A DNA stretch of 64,000 nucleotides from Desertibacillus haloalkaliphilus (lineage in GTDB: Bacteria > Bacillota > Bacilli > Bacillales > KJ1-10-99). Positions 43,426 to 52,277 of this stretch are shown here, piece by piece. Location: NCBI RefSeq assembly GCF_019039105.1, contig NZ_JAHPIV010000010.1:48378-112377 (forward strand), read 5' to 3'. The first letter of the stretch is position 1, and each line of letters starts with the position of its first letter. Both the position numbers and the translations under genes were made by a program. The notes beneath the pieces are model-generated. The model did no database searches, was not told the DNA's origin, and saw only the letters and a list, made by a program, of their open reading frames with translations.

Positions 43426-44511
43426 ATGAGTGTCAAACATTATTATGTAAGTGGGAATACAAGTCAAGGGTTTTTTTCATTGTTTGATAGCGTTGTAGAA
43501 ACGATTAATCATCTGTATTTGATTAAAGGGGACTCATTGCGTGCAAAATCTGAGCTCTTAGATGAAGTCGGGTTATCCTATGAAAAGAAAGGTTATCAGG
43601 TCGATTATTACCATAGCCCTCATCATCAAAAGCGTCGTGAAGGGGTGCGAATTAAAGCATTACGGCTTGCTTTTTTTGATGAGGCATTGGCTCAGCATTC
43701 CGCTCTTGACCATCGATCGAAGCTAAAAGAGATTGTCAACCTTAATGATGACATCAATCAAAAGCACTTTAGTAAGGTAAAAGAAAAAGTGGAGCAATTA
43801 GTCGATGAAAGACAGTATCAATATAAAGAGGCGTACCGATTGTTTTCAGAGGCAAAACAGATCCATGAAACAAAAGAGGATATTTACTTATCAGCGATGG
43901 ATTTTAAAAAAGCGGATAAAGTTGCCGAAAAATTAATTGATGTCATTTATAAACAAGTTCCTCCTAAATCAGGTCATGGCGAAGTCGAAGAGATCTTCTT
44001 TGGGGCTGCGACACCTATGGGTGCTGAGAATTTTATCGACTCACTGACAGCAGATGTGAAAAAGCGCTACATCATAAAAGGGCGTTCTGGAAGCGGAAAG
44101 TCAACCTTAATGAGAAAAGTTGCGGAGCCAGCGCTTGAGCGCGGCTATTCACTGACGTATTTTTTATGCGGGCTTGATCCAGATAGTCTTGATATGATCA
44201 TCATTGACGAATTAAATCTAGCGATCCTCGATGGAACATCACCTCATGTCATCGACCCTTCACGAAAGCATGATGAAGTCGTTGATATGTTTGAGTTATG
44301 CATCGACCCGAGTGTTGAGGAAAAAGAGAAGAAGCGAATTAAAGCTTGTGAAATGATTTATAAAGAAAAAATGAAACATGGGACCGCTCGTTTAAAGAAA
44401 GCAGCAGAAATTCAGGATGTAATTGATGCTTATCTAGAAGAGATAGCAAGTGAAACAGAACGGATCATTCGAAAGGAAGGATTCGTACAGAAACTTCCTG
44501 GTTTAGCCTAA
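43426..44511 (+). CDS. PRK06851-type double P-loop protein
   Basis: A 361-residue protein built of two related halves. The second half has a proper Walker A (KGRSGSGKSTLMRK, about residue 215); in the first half the equivalent place reads IKGDSLRAKSELLDEVG and has lost the glycines. The protein matches a group of Bacillus and Clostridium ATPases of unknown role as I recall them. GGTGGAGG precedes ATG 43426; the frame reaches 43396 upstream. Confidence 0.7.
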   Translation: MSVKHYYVSGNTSQGFFSLFDSVVETINHLYLIKGDSLRAKSELLDEVGLSYEKKGYQVDYYHSPHHQKRREGVRIKALRLAFFDEALAQHSALDHRSKLKEIVNLNDDINQKHFSKVKEKVEQLVDERQYQYKEAYRLFSEAKQIHETKEDIYLSAMDFKKADKVAEKLIDVIYKQVPPKSGHGEVEEIFFGAATPMGAENFIDSLTADVKKRYIIKGRSGSGKSTLMRKVAEPALERGYSLTYFLCGLDPDSLDMIIIDELNLAILDGTSPHVIDPSRKHDEVVDMFELCIDPSVEEKEKKRIKACEMIYKEKMKHGTARLKKAAEIQDVIDAYLEEIASETERIIRKEGFVQKLPGLA

Positions 44512-44513
44512 TC

Positions 44514-44558
44514 GCTCCCATGGCTTTCCCTCGTTAAGATAGGGAGAGCCATGGGAGA
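44514..44558 (+). terminator. hairpin, probable terminator
   Basis: CTCCCATGGCT pairs perfectly with AGCCATGGGAG; TTCCCTC and GAGGGA-like inner bases extend it. The T-run is poor. Confidence 0.55.
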
Positions 44559-44593
44559 ATGTTCGAACTATTTTAATCGTTGAGGTGAAGCAA

Positions 44594-45220
44594 ATGATTA
44601 TTGATCCAAAACAATTGTCGAGGAAGGACAATTATAAATTGTTGATTGGGAGCGTTTTGCCACGACCAATCGCATTTGTGACTAGCCAATCGACAACAGG
44701 TGTTCTAAACGCTGCACCGTTTAGTTTTTATAATGTCGTAACGGCTGACCCACCTTTAATTAGTGTATCCGTCGGTCGTAAGCCAAATGGCGTTCAAAAG
44801 GATACATCGTTAAATATTTGCAACCAGCAGGAATTTGTCGTTCATGTCGTGGATGAAGGTAACGTCGAGCAAGTCAACGCCTCATCAGCTGACTTCCCTC
44901 ATGACGTTAGTGAAGTTGAAGAGATAGGATTGACAAAGATACCGAGTCATAAGGTGGGTGTCCCCTCCATTAAAGAAGCGAAAATTAAGCTAGAGTGTCG
45001 CTTACATAAGGTCATTCCACTCGGTGGAAGCGAAGAAGCACCACATGCCGATTTAATTATTGGCGAAGTGGTTTGTTTTGATATTGACGACAGTGTCTAT
45101 GAGGACGGGAAAATATCCACCGATGCACTAGCCCCGCTTAGCCGCTTAGCAGGAACGGATTATGGAAAACTTGGAGAGCGCTTTTCAAAGCCGCGTCCGA
45201 CGTATAATAAGGACAAGTAG
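44594..45220 (+). CDS. flavin-reductase-like FMN-binding protein (DIM6/NTAB)
   Basis: A 208-residue protein of the flavin reductase-like split-barrel family: LIGSVLPRPIAFVTSQST, NAAPFSFYNVVTADPPLISV and LSRLAGTDYGKLGERF are characteristic. It should bind FMN; partner oxygenase or true activity not evident. GAGGTGA lies 6 nt before ATG 44594. Confidence 0.85.
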   Translation: MIIDPKQLSRKDNYKLLIGSVLPRPIAFVTSQSTTGVLNAAPFSFYNVVTADPPLISVSVGRKPNGVQKDTSLNICNQQEFVVHVVDEGNVEQVNASSADFPHDVSEVEEIGLTKIPSHKVGVPSIKEAKIKLECRLHKVIPLGGSEEAPHADLIIGEVVCFDIDDSVYEDGKISTDALAPLSRLAGTDYGKLGERFSKPRPTYNKDK

Positions 45221-45229
45221 GTCATACAG

Positions 45230-45262
45230 GTGCATGAACGTAACGGTTTATGCATCTTTTTG
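45230..45262 (+). terminator. rho-independent terminator
   Basis: GTGCATGAACG pairs with the complementary CGGTTTATGCA stretch, then TCTTTTT. Confidence 0.6.
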
Positions 45263-45270
45263 GCGGTGGA

Positions 45271-45345
45271 AAAGGGGGACGGATTGCACTAACGGTGAAA
45301 CATATTCGAGGAAGTGAGCTTACTAGTGCCGACTTTGATTGAAGT
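45271..45345. repeat. diverged single copy of the 121-bp repeat core
   Basis: GGGGGACGGATTGCACTAAC and GAGCTTACTAGTGCCGAC align with the conserved parts of the tandem repeat at 1-542. The outer pair has changed to GCACT/AGTGC, which still pairs, and TTTGATTGAAG follows as in the tandem units. Confidence 0.65.
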
Positions 45346-45500
45346 GGAAGCGCTACAATAGAAACAAATTTGGACACTAGGTATCAGGGGTTTATTTGTT
45401 CGTGCATTGAGTACGATGAAGGTACTTTCTCACTAATAAGTTCATGGTATAATAAAAATAGAATCAAATAAACTATTTAAGTCTAAATTGAGGTGGTAGC

Positions 45501-46721
45501 ATGGATGCCCTTGATATTCTAATGAATAAAGATCAAGTGATTCCATATTTTGAACCGGTAGTTAGTGCGGATAAACAAACGGTGATTGGGTATGAAGTCC
45601 TCTCTAGAATCGAAACGGAGTCAGGTGTCAAAAGTTTAGGGGGATTCTTTCAAGATCCGAGCATTCCCGATGAATACCGTCTTGAAATTGATGATCATGT
45701 GCAGACGCTTGCCCTAAACTATTACATAGAAAAAAAGACAGATCAATTATTATTTTTAAATTATAATGTCAATCTCCTAATGAATGATCAAGGCGAGGAA
45801 TTTATTGCAAAATTACTCGCCTATCAGGAGCAAGGGCTGCGACTCGATCGAGTTGTTCTTCAGATCGCAGAAGGGTTATATATAGGAGACATTTCGAGAT
45901 TGAAACATTTGTTAACCTATATCCAGAGTCTCGGAATGAAAGTCGCCTTAACGGACGGTGGTTCCGGTGGACGAAACTTAGAGCGAATTGCTTTTTTGAA
46001 GCCGAACATCGTGAAAGTTAATTTTTCTTTTCTTGATGGTGATAATGCCTTACCACAATTGTATCGGGATGCCCTTCATTCTTTATCAATGCTCACGCAG
46101 AAGATCGGCGCCCTGTTATTGTTTGATGGAATCAATAGTTTTCTTGATTTAAATTATGCATGGCGCAATGGTGGAAGATATTATCAAGGAAATTATGTAG
46201 CGAAGCCGAAACGAGAATTTGTTCCTCATGATTTGTGTAAGGAAAATCTAAAAGAACAATTTCATCATTTTATTAACTATGAGCGGAAAAAAATTGAAGC
46301 TCAATTATCGATCACAGACCAGTTAAGTAAATCGATCAAATCGACTTTAAAAAAAGTTACTGTCACAGATGATTATGATGATGTTGTTAAACGTGTCGCC
46401 TATGAGTTAACGGATATCAGTTTTCGTGTTTATATTTGTGACCATGATGGTTTCCAACAATCATCGAATGCGGTTAGAAATGAAGAAGGGGGATGGGAGT
46501 TACACCCAGAAGACCGTTTTAAAAACTGGAGTTGGCGCCCTTATTTCCTCGAAAACATTGTCCGTATGAATTATGAGCAAAAGGGGATCCTCTCTGATCT
46601 CTATACAGATATTGAACGAGATGAGATTATTCGTACCTATGCGATTCCAATTGACGATCAGCTCTACTTATTTATTGATATCCCATATGCCTACCTTTTT
46701 GAAAAAGATGGTCTGTTGTAA
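45501..46721 (+). CDS. ykuI: YkuI-like protein with degenerate EAL domain
   Basis: A 406-residue protein resembling B. subtilis YkuI along its whole length: an EAL-type domain (1-250) and a PAS-like C-terminal domain with NWSWRPYFLENIVRMN and LYLFIDIPYAYLFEKDGL. The EAL motif reads EVL as in YkuI, but the LTDGGSGGRNLERI and KVNFSF stretches replace the usual DD and KID acids. It is therefore likely a c-di-GMP sensor rather than an enzyme. GAGGTGG precedes ATG 45501. Confidence 0.85.
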   Translation: MDALDILMNKDQVIPYFEPVVSADKQTVIGYEVLSRIETESGVKSLGGFFQDPSIPDEYRLEIDDHVQTLALNYYIEKKTDQLLFLNYNVNLLMNDQGEEFIAKLLAYQEQGLRLDRVVLQIAEGLYIGDISRLKHLLTYIQSLGMKVALTDGGSGGRNLERIAFLKPNIVKVNFSFLDGDNALPQLYRDALHSLSMLTQKIGALLLFDGINSFLDLNYAWRNGGRYYQGNYVAKPKREFVPHDLCKENLKEQFHHFINYERKKIEAQLSITDQLSKSIKSTLKKVTVTDDYDDVVKRVAYELTDISFRVYICDHDGFQQSSNAVRNEEGGWELHPEDRFKNWSWRPYFLENIVRMNYEQKGILSDLYTDIERDEIIRTYAIPIDDQLYLFIDIPYAYLFEKDGLL

Positions 46722-46724
46722 TGA

Positions 46725-46776
46725 AAGAAGCCTTGAACACATATACATTAGTGTTTTCAAGGCTTTTGTTATTTTT
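46725..46776 (+). terminator. rho-independent terminator
   Basis: GAAGCCTTGAA pairs with TTCAAGGCTTT, then TGTTATTTTT. Confidence 0.75.
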
Positions 46777-46872
46777 CGAAAAGTTGTACTTTGCCTACAT
46801 ATCTAGATATTTTCATGTAGAGCGCTTATGCTAGTACAGGTGAATAATCTACGTGTAGAATTGAGGGGAACT

Positions 46873-48048
46873 ATGGGAAACAATCGTTCTGCCTTTCGTT
46901 TAATGGCGTATCTCTATTTCGCCTATTCAACGATGACCATTATCATTAGTTACATGCCCGTTTATTTTCAACATCATGGTTTATCAGGTATAGAAGTCGG
47001 CTGGTTATTAGCTGTAGGACCGTTTGCATCGATTTTTGCTCAGCCGTTTTGGGCATATATGAGCGATAAATACAAAACGATTAAACGGGTGTTGGTCGTT
47101 ACCCTGATCGGTGTACTTGCGGCTGCAGTCGCTCTTTTTCAGATGAACAGTTTCATTGGATTTATGATCATGATGTTTGTATTATTTTCATTTATGTCAC
47201 CAATCACGGCATTAGGAGATAGTCTTGCACAAAAAACCGCACAGCAAATGCAGGGGAACTTTGGGCGGATACGTATGTGGGGTTCGTTAGGCTTTGCGAT
47301 TACCTCTCTTTTAACTGGGTACTTTTTAGCGTTTTTTGGCATCGAGTATTTGTGGATTCCATTTTTATGTGTGGCCTTTGTTGCCTTGATAATGGCATTA
47401 ACGGTTTCAGATGTGAAGTCAACGGCAAAGCCGGTTACCTTACTAAGCGCTGTGAAATTGGGTATTCACCCAAAATTACTATTATTTCTGTTGATTATTT
47501 TATTCGTATCGATCACACACCGCACAAATGATAGTTTTTTAGGGATTTATATCGTTGAATTAGGGGGTTCTGAATCTTTAATCGGATTAGCTTGGTTCAT
47601 TGGCGTCACCTCTGAAGCCCTCGTTCTTGCAACAAGTGCCTATTGGTTCCGTCGCTTTCATCCATTAACCTTTATTTTAGTAGCAGGGTTGATCTATAGC
47701 AGCCGCTGGTTTTTAATGGGAATGATACATGATCCTACGTTTACACTAGTGTTGCAAGTGCTACATGGGGTTTCGTTTGGTGTGTTTTATATTTGTGCCT
47801 TTCAATTTGTTTCAAAGTTAATTCCAGATCATTTGCAAGCGACTGGCCATATCTTATTTATTACCACGTTCTTTGGCCTCTCAGGCATTATTGGTTCGCT
47901 TGGTGGCGGCTGGGTGATCGAGGAAATGGGTGTCACGACGTTGTATCTCATATTAGCAGGTTTTGCTCTTGTCGGTAGCATTGGGATCTTGATCTATAAA
48001 GTCGTCAGTACACGTATGGATGGAAAGAAACTCGTACAAAATCAGTAA
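46873..48048 (+). CDS. MFS transporter (PPP/LacY-like)
   Basis: A 391-residue, twelve-helix major facilitator of the type grouped with 3-phenylpropionate or nucleoside permeases. The loop 2-3 signature reads FWAYMSDKYKTIKRVL; GRIRMWGSLGFAI is another conserved block. Substrate unknown. GAGGGGA lies 5 nt before ATG 46873; the frame continues to 46828 without a ribosome site. Confidence 0.8.
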   Translation: MGNNRSAFRLMAYLYFAYSTMTIIISYMPVYFQHHGLSGIEVGWLLAVGPFASIFAQPFWAYMSDKYKTIKRVLVVTLIGVLAAAVALFQMNSFIGFMIMMFVLFSFMSPITALGDSLAQKTAQQMQGNFGRIRMWGSLGFAITSLLTGYFLAFFGIEYLWIPFLCVAFVALIMALTVSDVKSTAKPVTLLSAVKLGIHPKLLLFLLIILFVSITHRTNDSFLGIYIVELGGSESLIGLAWFIGVTSEALVLATSAYWFRRFHPLTFILVAGLIYSSRWFLMGMIHDPTFTLVLQVLHGVSFGVFYICAFQFVSKLIPDHLQATGHILFITTFFGLSGIIGSLGGGWVIEEMGVTTLYLILAGFALVGSIGILIYKVVSTRMDGKKLVQNQ

Positions 48049-48056
48049 AGTCTTGC

Positions 48057-48110
48057 GGCCGTTTTAAAAAAGAGGAAGCTGATCTCTTTTTTGAACGGTT
48101 TTTTTATAAT
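48057..48110 (+). terminator. rho-independent terminator
   Basis: CCGTTTTAAAAAAGAG pairs imperfectly with CTCTTTTTTGAACGG, then TTTTTTT. Confidence 0.8.
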
Positions 48111-48175
48111 GGTAACGAATGAAGCCAGTTTTTTTGATACACTCGTAGAAAAGAAGTGACAGGGCAGGTGAGCTT

Positions 48176-51100
48176 ATGCAGTTGAATCAGCGAGAACAGA
48201 TGGAGAAGTTAAATCGTTATGTAAAAAATTCCAATAAAGAGCTCTCAGAAATAAAGAAGGGTCTGCAGAAGATCTATGATCACCTCAGCCAAAAAAGCGA
48301 TCACAAACGATTAAAAAAGTGCGAGCAGTTAGTAGAAAAGTTGGATGACAACCAGCTTGTGATCGCGTTTTGTGGTCAATTTTCTGCAGGGAAGTCGACA
48401 TTAATTAATGAGCTCATTGGTCAGGAGGTGTTACCGTCACACCCGATTCCAACAAGTGCTAATATCGTGAAAGTAAAGGCAGCAAGGCACCCAGAGGTCG
48501 TTGTCACGTTTAAAGATAAGGGGACTGTGACATTCAAAGGAGAAGGTGCTTTTGATTCTGTTGAACAGTACTGCATGGATGGAGATTCTGTTGACATCGT
48601 TGACATTCGTGAGCCAAATGAACAATTGCCGAAGGGAGTGACTCTTTTAGATACGCCAGGCATTGATTCGACAGAGGAGGCCCATCGCCTTGCGACTGAA
48701 TCCCATTTACACTTAGCCGACCTTGTTTTGTATGTGATGGATTATCACCATGTTGAATCTGAGATCAACCGTAAGTTTATCCAAAAGCTTAATGAACAGG
48801 TGAAGCCGACGTTTTTATTAATTAATCAAATTGATAAACATATCGACACAGAACTCCCCTTTTCTGCGTATCAAGAAAAAATTAGCAAGTCGTTGCACGA
48901 CCACCAATTGCAATGTGAAGGGTTGTTCTATACGTCTTCTTTTGCTGGAGATCACCAATATAACGAACTTGATCGATTAAGGGATGAGTTAAATGAGGTC
49001 ATTGCTGATAAAGAAATGATGCTTGCAAAAAGTATTCTCACTGAAAGCTTTCAAATGATTTTAGAACACATAGAGTGGTGGAGTGATCACTTTCAGCACC
49101 GCCTAGAAGAGTATAAAGAGGTATTACATCCTTATCAGCCAAACGATTTTAAAGAAATTAAACAACAGTGGGAGACATACAAGCAACAGCAGGTGACAGC
49201 CGAAACATTGGTTCAACAATTTGAGGAAGAGTTTAGTGAGAAGCTCGAACGCATTTTGGAAAATGCGAATTTGATGCCCTATCATACGAGGCATTTGGCT
49301 AGGGATTACTTAGAATCAAAGCAAATCGGTTTTAAAGTGAAAGGGTTCTTTTCTACTGCGCGAACAAGACAAGCTCAAGACAATCGTTTTCAGCAGTTTT
49401 ACCAGGAGCTGTCTGAAAACGCGACGACGTACCTTGATATTCATATTCGGCAGTTATTGTTTTCTCATACGAAGGCATATGGCCTGAACGATGAAGCCTT
49501 ACGGATATCGATTCATCAATTTAACGTCGGTCTACCAGATACTGTGATTACAAATGCTCTCAGTCGTGGTGCACTATTTAATCATCAATATGTTCTTCAT
49601 TTCTCACAGCAAGTCATTCAACAGGTGAGATCCTATTATCGTACGCACGCCTTGAAAAAGCTTGCCGAAGCAAGTACATATGTAAGAAAGCATAGAGCGA
49701 AGAGAGAACGTGATCGTGTTCGGAAAAGAGATGAATTTGAACGGAAGCTTCTTGCGTGCGAAGGAACCCTAGAAATTGAAAAGAAACTTGATCACACGTA
49801 CGAGCAATTCATTGATATCCTTTTTAACAAAACGGATCGACCTAATAAAAAACATGAGCGAACTCGCCAAGGGTCTCTCAAGCAACAGAAGTTTACCTCA
49901 CAATCACATAAAAGTAGCAAAAAAACTCAGTACGCTGTTAATTTAACTGATTATATGAACAATGATGAAGGAAGGAAACGAACTCCTGATCCTAAGATGT
50001 ACGAAAAAAGGGATCAAGTGCTTGCTGCACTTGAGAAAACAGCTCAGGTTGTTGAAGGGGTAAAGGGGTTTGCAACGGCAAGGAAGGACTTGATCGATCG
50101 GGCTAGTCGCCTGCGCGATCATCGTTTTACCGTCGCTCTCTTCGGTGCATTTAGTTCGGGGAAATCATCCTTTGCCAATGCATTACTAGGAGAAGAACTG
50201 CTCCCCGTCTCTCCCAATCCGACGACGGCTGTCATTAACCAAATTTCCCCTCCGACTGCTGATCATCCGCATAAGAGCGTAGAAGTGACGTTCAAATGTG
50301 AAAGTGAGCTTGTAAAAGATATTAATGAAGTGCTTTCGTATGCTCACCAACAGGTTGATAGCCTCGAGGAACTTTTTCATCTGCTACAAGAGCGGTCGTT
50401 CGTTTGGCAACAGACAGACGATGATCAACTACATGAGGATGAAGAGACGACAAAGGAAGACGACCGTAACGAGGATCCATTCGAGTTATTAGATGACCGT
50501 CAATGGGCATTGTTGCAAGCTCTAGAAGCTGGTTACGAGTCGATGAAGGCATCGATCGGTCAAAGCGTTGAGGTCTCCCTTGAGCAATTTTATGAATTAG
50601 TGAAAACGGAGGAGAAAGCCTGCTATGTTGAGGTGGTTAAGGTCTATTATGATTGTTCGCTAACACGCCAAGGCATCATCCTCGTTGATACGCCAGGGGC
50701 TGATTCGATCAATGGAAGACATACGGATCTAGCATTTTCTTACATCAAACACTCAGATGCGATCGTATTTGTCTCATATTTTAACCATGCGTTCTCAAGG
50801 GCCGATCGCGAGTTCTTGATTCAATTAGGTCGAGTCAAAGAGTCCTTTACCCATGATAAAATGTATTTTATTATTAATGCTGCTGACTTGGCACACAGTG
50901 TGGCTGAGGTTGACGATGTCGTCGCTCATATTGAAAAAAATCTCTTAACATGTGGGATCCGTGATGCGCGCATCTTTCCAGTCTCAAGTCAGCTCAGTTT
51001 GTTAGCAAAGAAATTTCAAATGGATCAATTGTCCGAAAACGAATCGCTAAGATACAAGCGACGTGTAGACCCTAGCTATATTGAGATGGGAACGGCTTAT

Positions 51101-52015
51101 GCTGGAATGGAGTCATTTGAAAATGATTTTTATACAAATACGATTGAACGACTTCTGCAATCATCGATTTACGTTTCCTATCACGAAATCAAAACGATAA
51201 AAGAGCGACTATTTCTGTTTATTGCGATGGTAAATGAGAGTGAACATATTCGCGTCGAGAAGCTAAACCAAGTGAGGAAAGCATATAGGCATTCGCTTGA
51301 GCTGGTCGACGAGGTGGATGTAGAGATTGAACAAAAGCTTGTATTGCAGGAGATTGATGAATTAGTCTTTTACGTGAAGCAACGTGTGTTTTATCGATAT
51401 TTTGATGAATACAAACGAATCTTCAGCCCGATACGCTTTGAAGGAGAAGATTTTACGAAAACCTTAAAACGTTGTGTAAATGAAGTGATTCATTTTCTTG
51501 CCTTTGATTTTGTTCAAGAAATGCGGGCAACATCCTTTCGAGTTGAAATGTTTCTTAAGAAGACGCTAGAGGACATGTGCGAGAGGGTGGGGGGACGTTT
51601 GCAGGAGGTAGATCCGCACTTGAACGTTCGGCCGTTGCGAGCTTTTGATGTTGCTTCGCCTTCGTTTCATGAAGGATTTTACGAGGTTAATGCTGATTTC
51701 TTCAAGGAAGAACTTGACCAATATTCGAGTACGGAATCATTTTTTTTAGAAAAGGGAAATTTCGCCTTGCGTGATCAACTAGAGGAAAAACTTCGTCCGT
51801 TTGCTGATCAATATATCCATGATTGCTTGCATGTGTTACATGAGCATTATAGGGACGAATTTGCAAAATGGGTTGGGGAACTTAAGAAAGAATTACACGC
51901 GCAAACGATGGATTATTATGTCGCTCAGATCGAGGCGTTATCAAGTCAACAAGACCTTGCATCGTTACATGACAAAAAGAGGCAGATTGAGGAGTGTCTG
52001 AAGACCCGAACGTAA
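48176..52015 (+). CDS. dynA: double dynamin-like protein (DynA/YpbR)
   Basis: A 1279-residue protein holding two dynamin-like GTPases in tandem, like B. subtilis DynA (about 1190 residues), which fuses membranes and protects against pore damage and phages. Half 1 has GQFSAGKST (about residue 67), LLDTPGIDST and NQIDKH; half 2 has GAFSSGKSS (about 665), LVDTPGADSI and NAADLAH. Long helical stalk regions follow each GTPase, and there is a charged linker at about 560-600. GGTGAGC precedes ATG 48176. Confidence 0.92.
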   Translation: MQLNQREQMEKLNRYVKNSNKELSEIKKGLQKIYDHLSQKSDHKRLKKCEQLVEKLDDNQLVIAFCGQFSAGKSTLINELIGQEVLPSHPIPTSANIVKVKAARHPEVVVTFKDKGTVTFKGEGAFDSVEQYCMDGDSVDIVDIREPNEQLPKGVTLLDTPGIDSTEEAHRLATESHLHLADLVLYVMDYHHVESEINRKFIQKLNEQVKPTFLLINQIDKHIDTELPFSAYQEKISKSLHDHQLQCEGLFYTSSFAGDHQYNELDRLRDELNEVIADKEMMLAKSILTESFQMILEHIEWWSDHFQHRLEEYKEVLHPYQPNDFKEIKQQWETYKQQQVTAETLVQQFEEEFSEKLERILENANLMPYHTRHLARDYLESKQIGFKVKGFFSTARTRQAQDNRFQQFYQELSENATTYLDIHIRQLLFSHTKAYGLNDEALRISIHQFNVGLPDTVITNALSRGALFNHQYVLHFSQQVIQQVRSYYRTHALKKLAEASTYVRKHRAKRERDRVRKRDEFERKLLACEGTLEIEKKLDHTYEQFIDILFNKTDRPNKKHERTRQGSLKQQKFTSQSHKSSKKTQYAVNLTDYMNNDEGRKRTPDPKMYEKRDQVLAALEKTAQVVEGVKGFATARKDLIDRASRLRDHRFTVALFGAFSSGKSSFANALLGEELLPVSPNPTTAVINQISPPTADHPHKSVEVTFKCESELVKDINEVLSYAHQQVDSLEELFHLLQERSFVWQQTDDDQLHEDEETTKEDDRNEDPFELLDDRQWALLQALEAGYESMKASIGQSVEVSLEQFYELVKTEEKACYVEVVKVYYDCSLTRQGIILVDTPGADSINGRHTDLAFSYIKHSDAIVFVSYFNHAFSRADREFLIQLGRVKESFTHDKMYFIINAADLAHSVAEVDDVVAHIEKNLLTCGIRDARIFPVSSQLSLLAKKFQMDQLSENESLRYKRRVDPSYIEMGTAYAGMESFENDFYTNTIERLLQSSIYVSYHEIKTIKERLFLFIAMVNESEHIRVEKLNQVRKAYRHSLELVDEVDVEIEQKLVLQEIDELVFYVKQRVFYRYFDEYKRIFSPIRFEGEDFTKTLKRCVNEVIHFLAFDFVQEMRATSFRVEMFLKKTLEDMCERVGGRLQEVDPHLNVRPLRAFDVASPSFHEGFYEVNADFFKEELDQYSSTESFFLEKGNFALRDQLEEKLRPFADQYIHDCLHVLHEHYRDEFAKWVGELKKELHAQTMDYYVAQIEALSSQQDLASLHDKKRQIEECLKTRT

Positions 52016-52069
52016 CTTTTTGAGTCTTTCATCATAGGACTGCTATCTTCATAATTCGGAGAGTATAGG

Positions 52070-52110
52070 TAAGAGAACTCGCACTTTTTTAGGGTTCTCT
52101 TATTTTTTCT
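52070..52110 (+). terminator. rho-independent terminator
   Basis: AAGAGAAC pairs with GTTCTCTT, then ATTTTTTC. Confidence 0.75.
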
Positions 52111-52277
52111 GAAAAGTAAGGAAAATGATGTATGATTAAGTACATATGAATCTAGTAAAAATGTATGACGCATAAAAGTTTTTGTGATATATTATCTTTG
52201 TCCAACTAATTTGTATTTTACAAATGTTTTAGCTGTTCAACTACATAAAAAAAGACATTAGGTAAAGGGAGAGAGAC

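Noticed and set aside
48421..50552. Antisense open frames within the dynamin gene
   Set aside because: Shadows of a long, well-conserved coding sequence.
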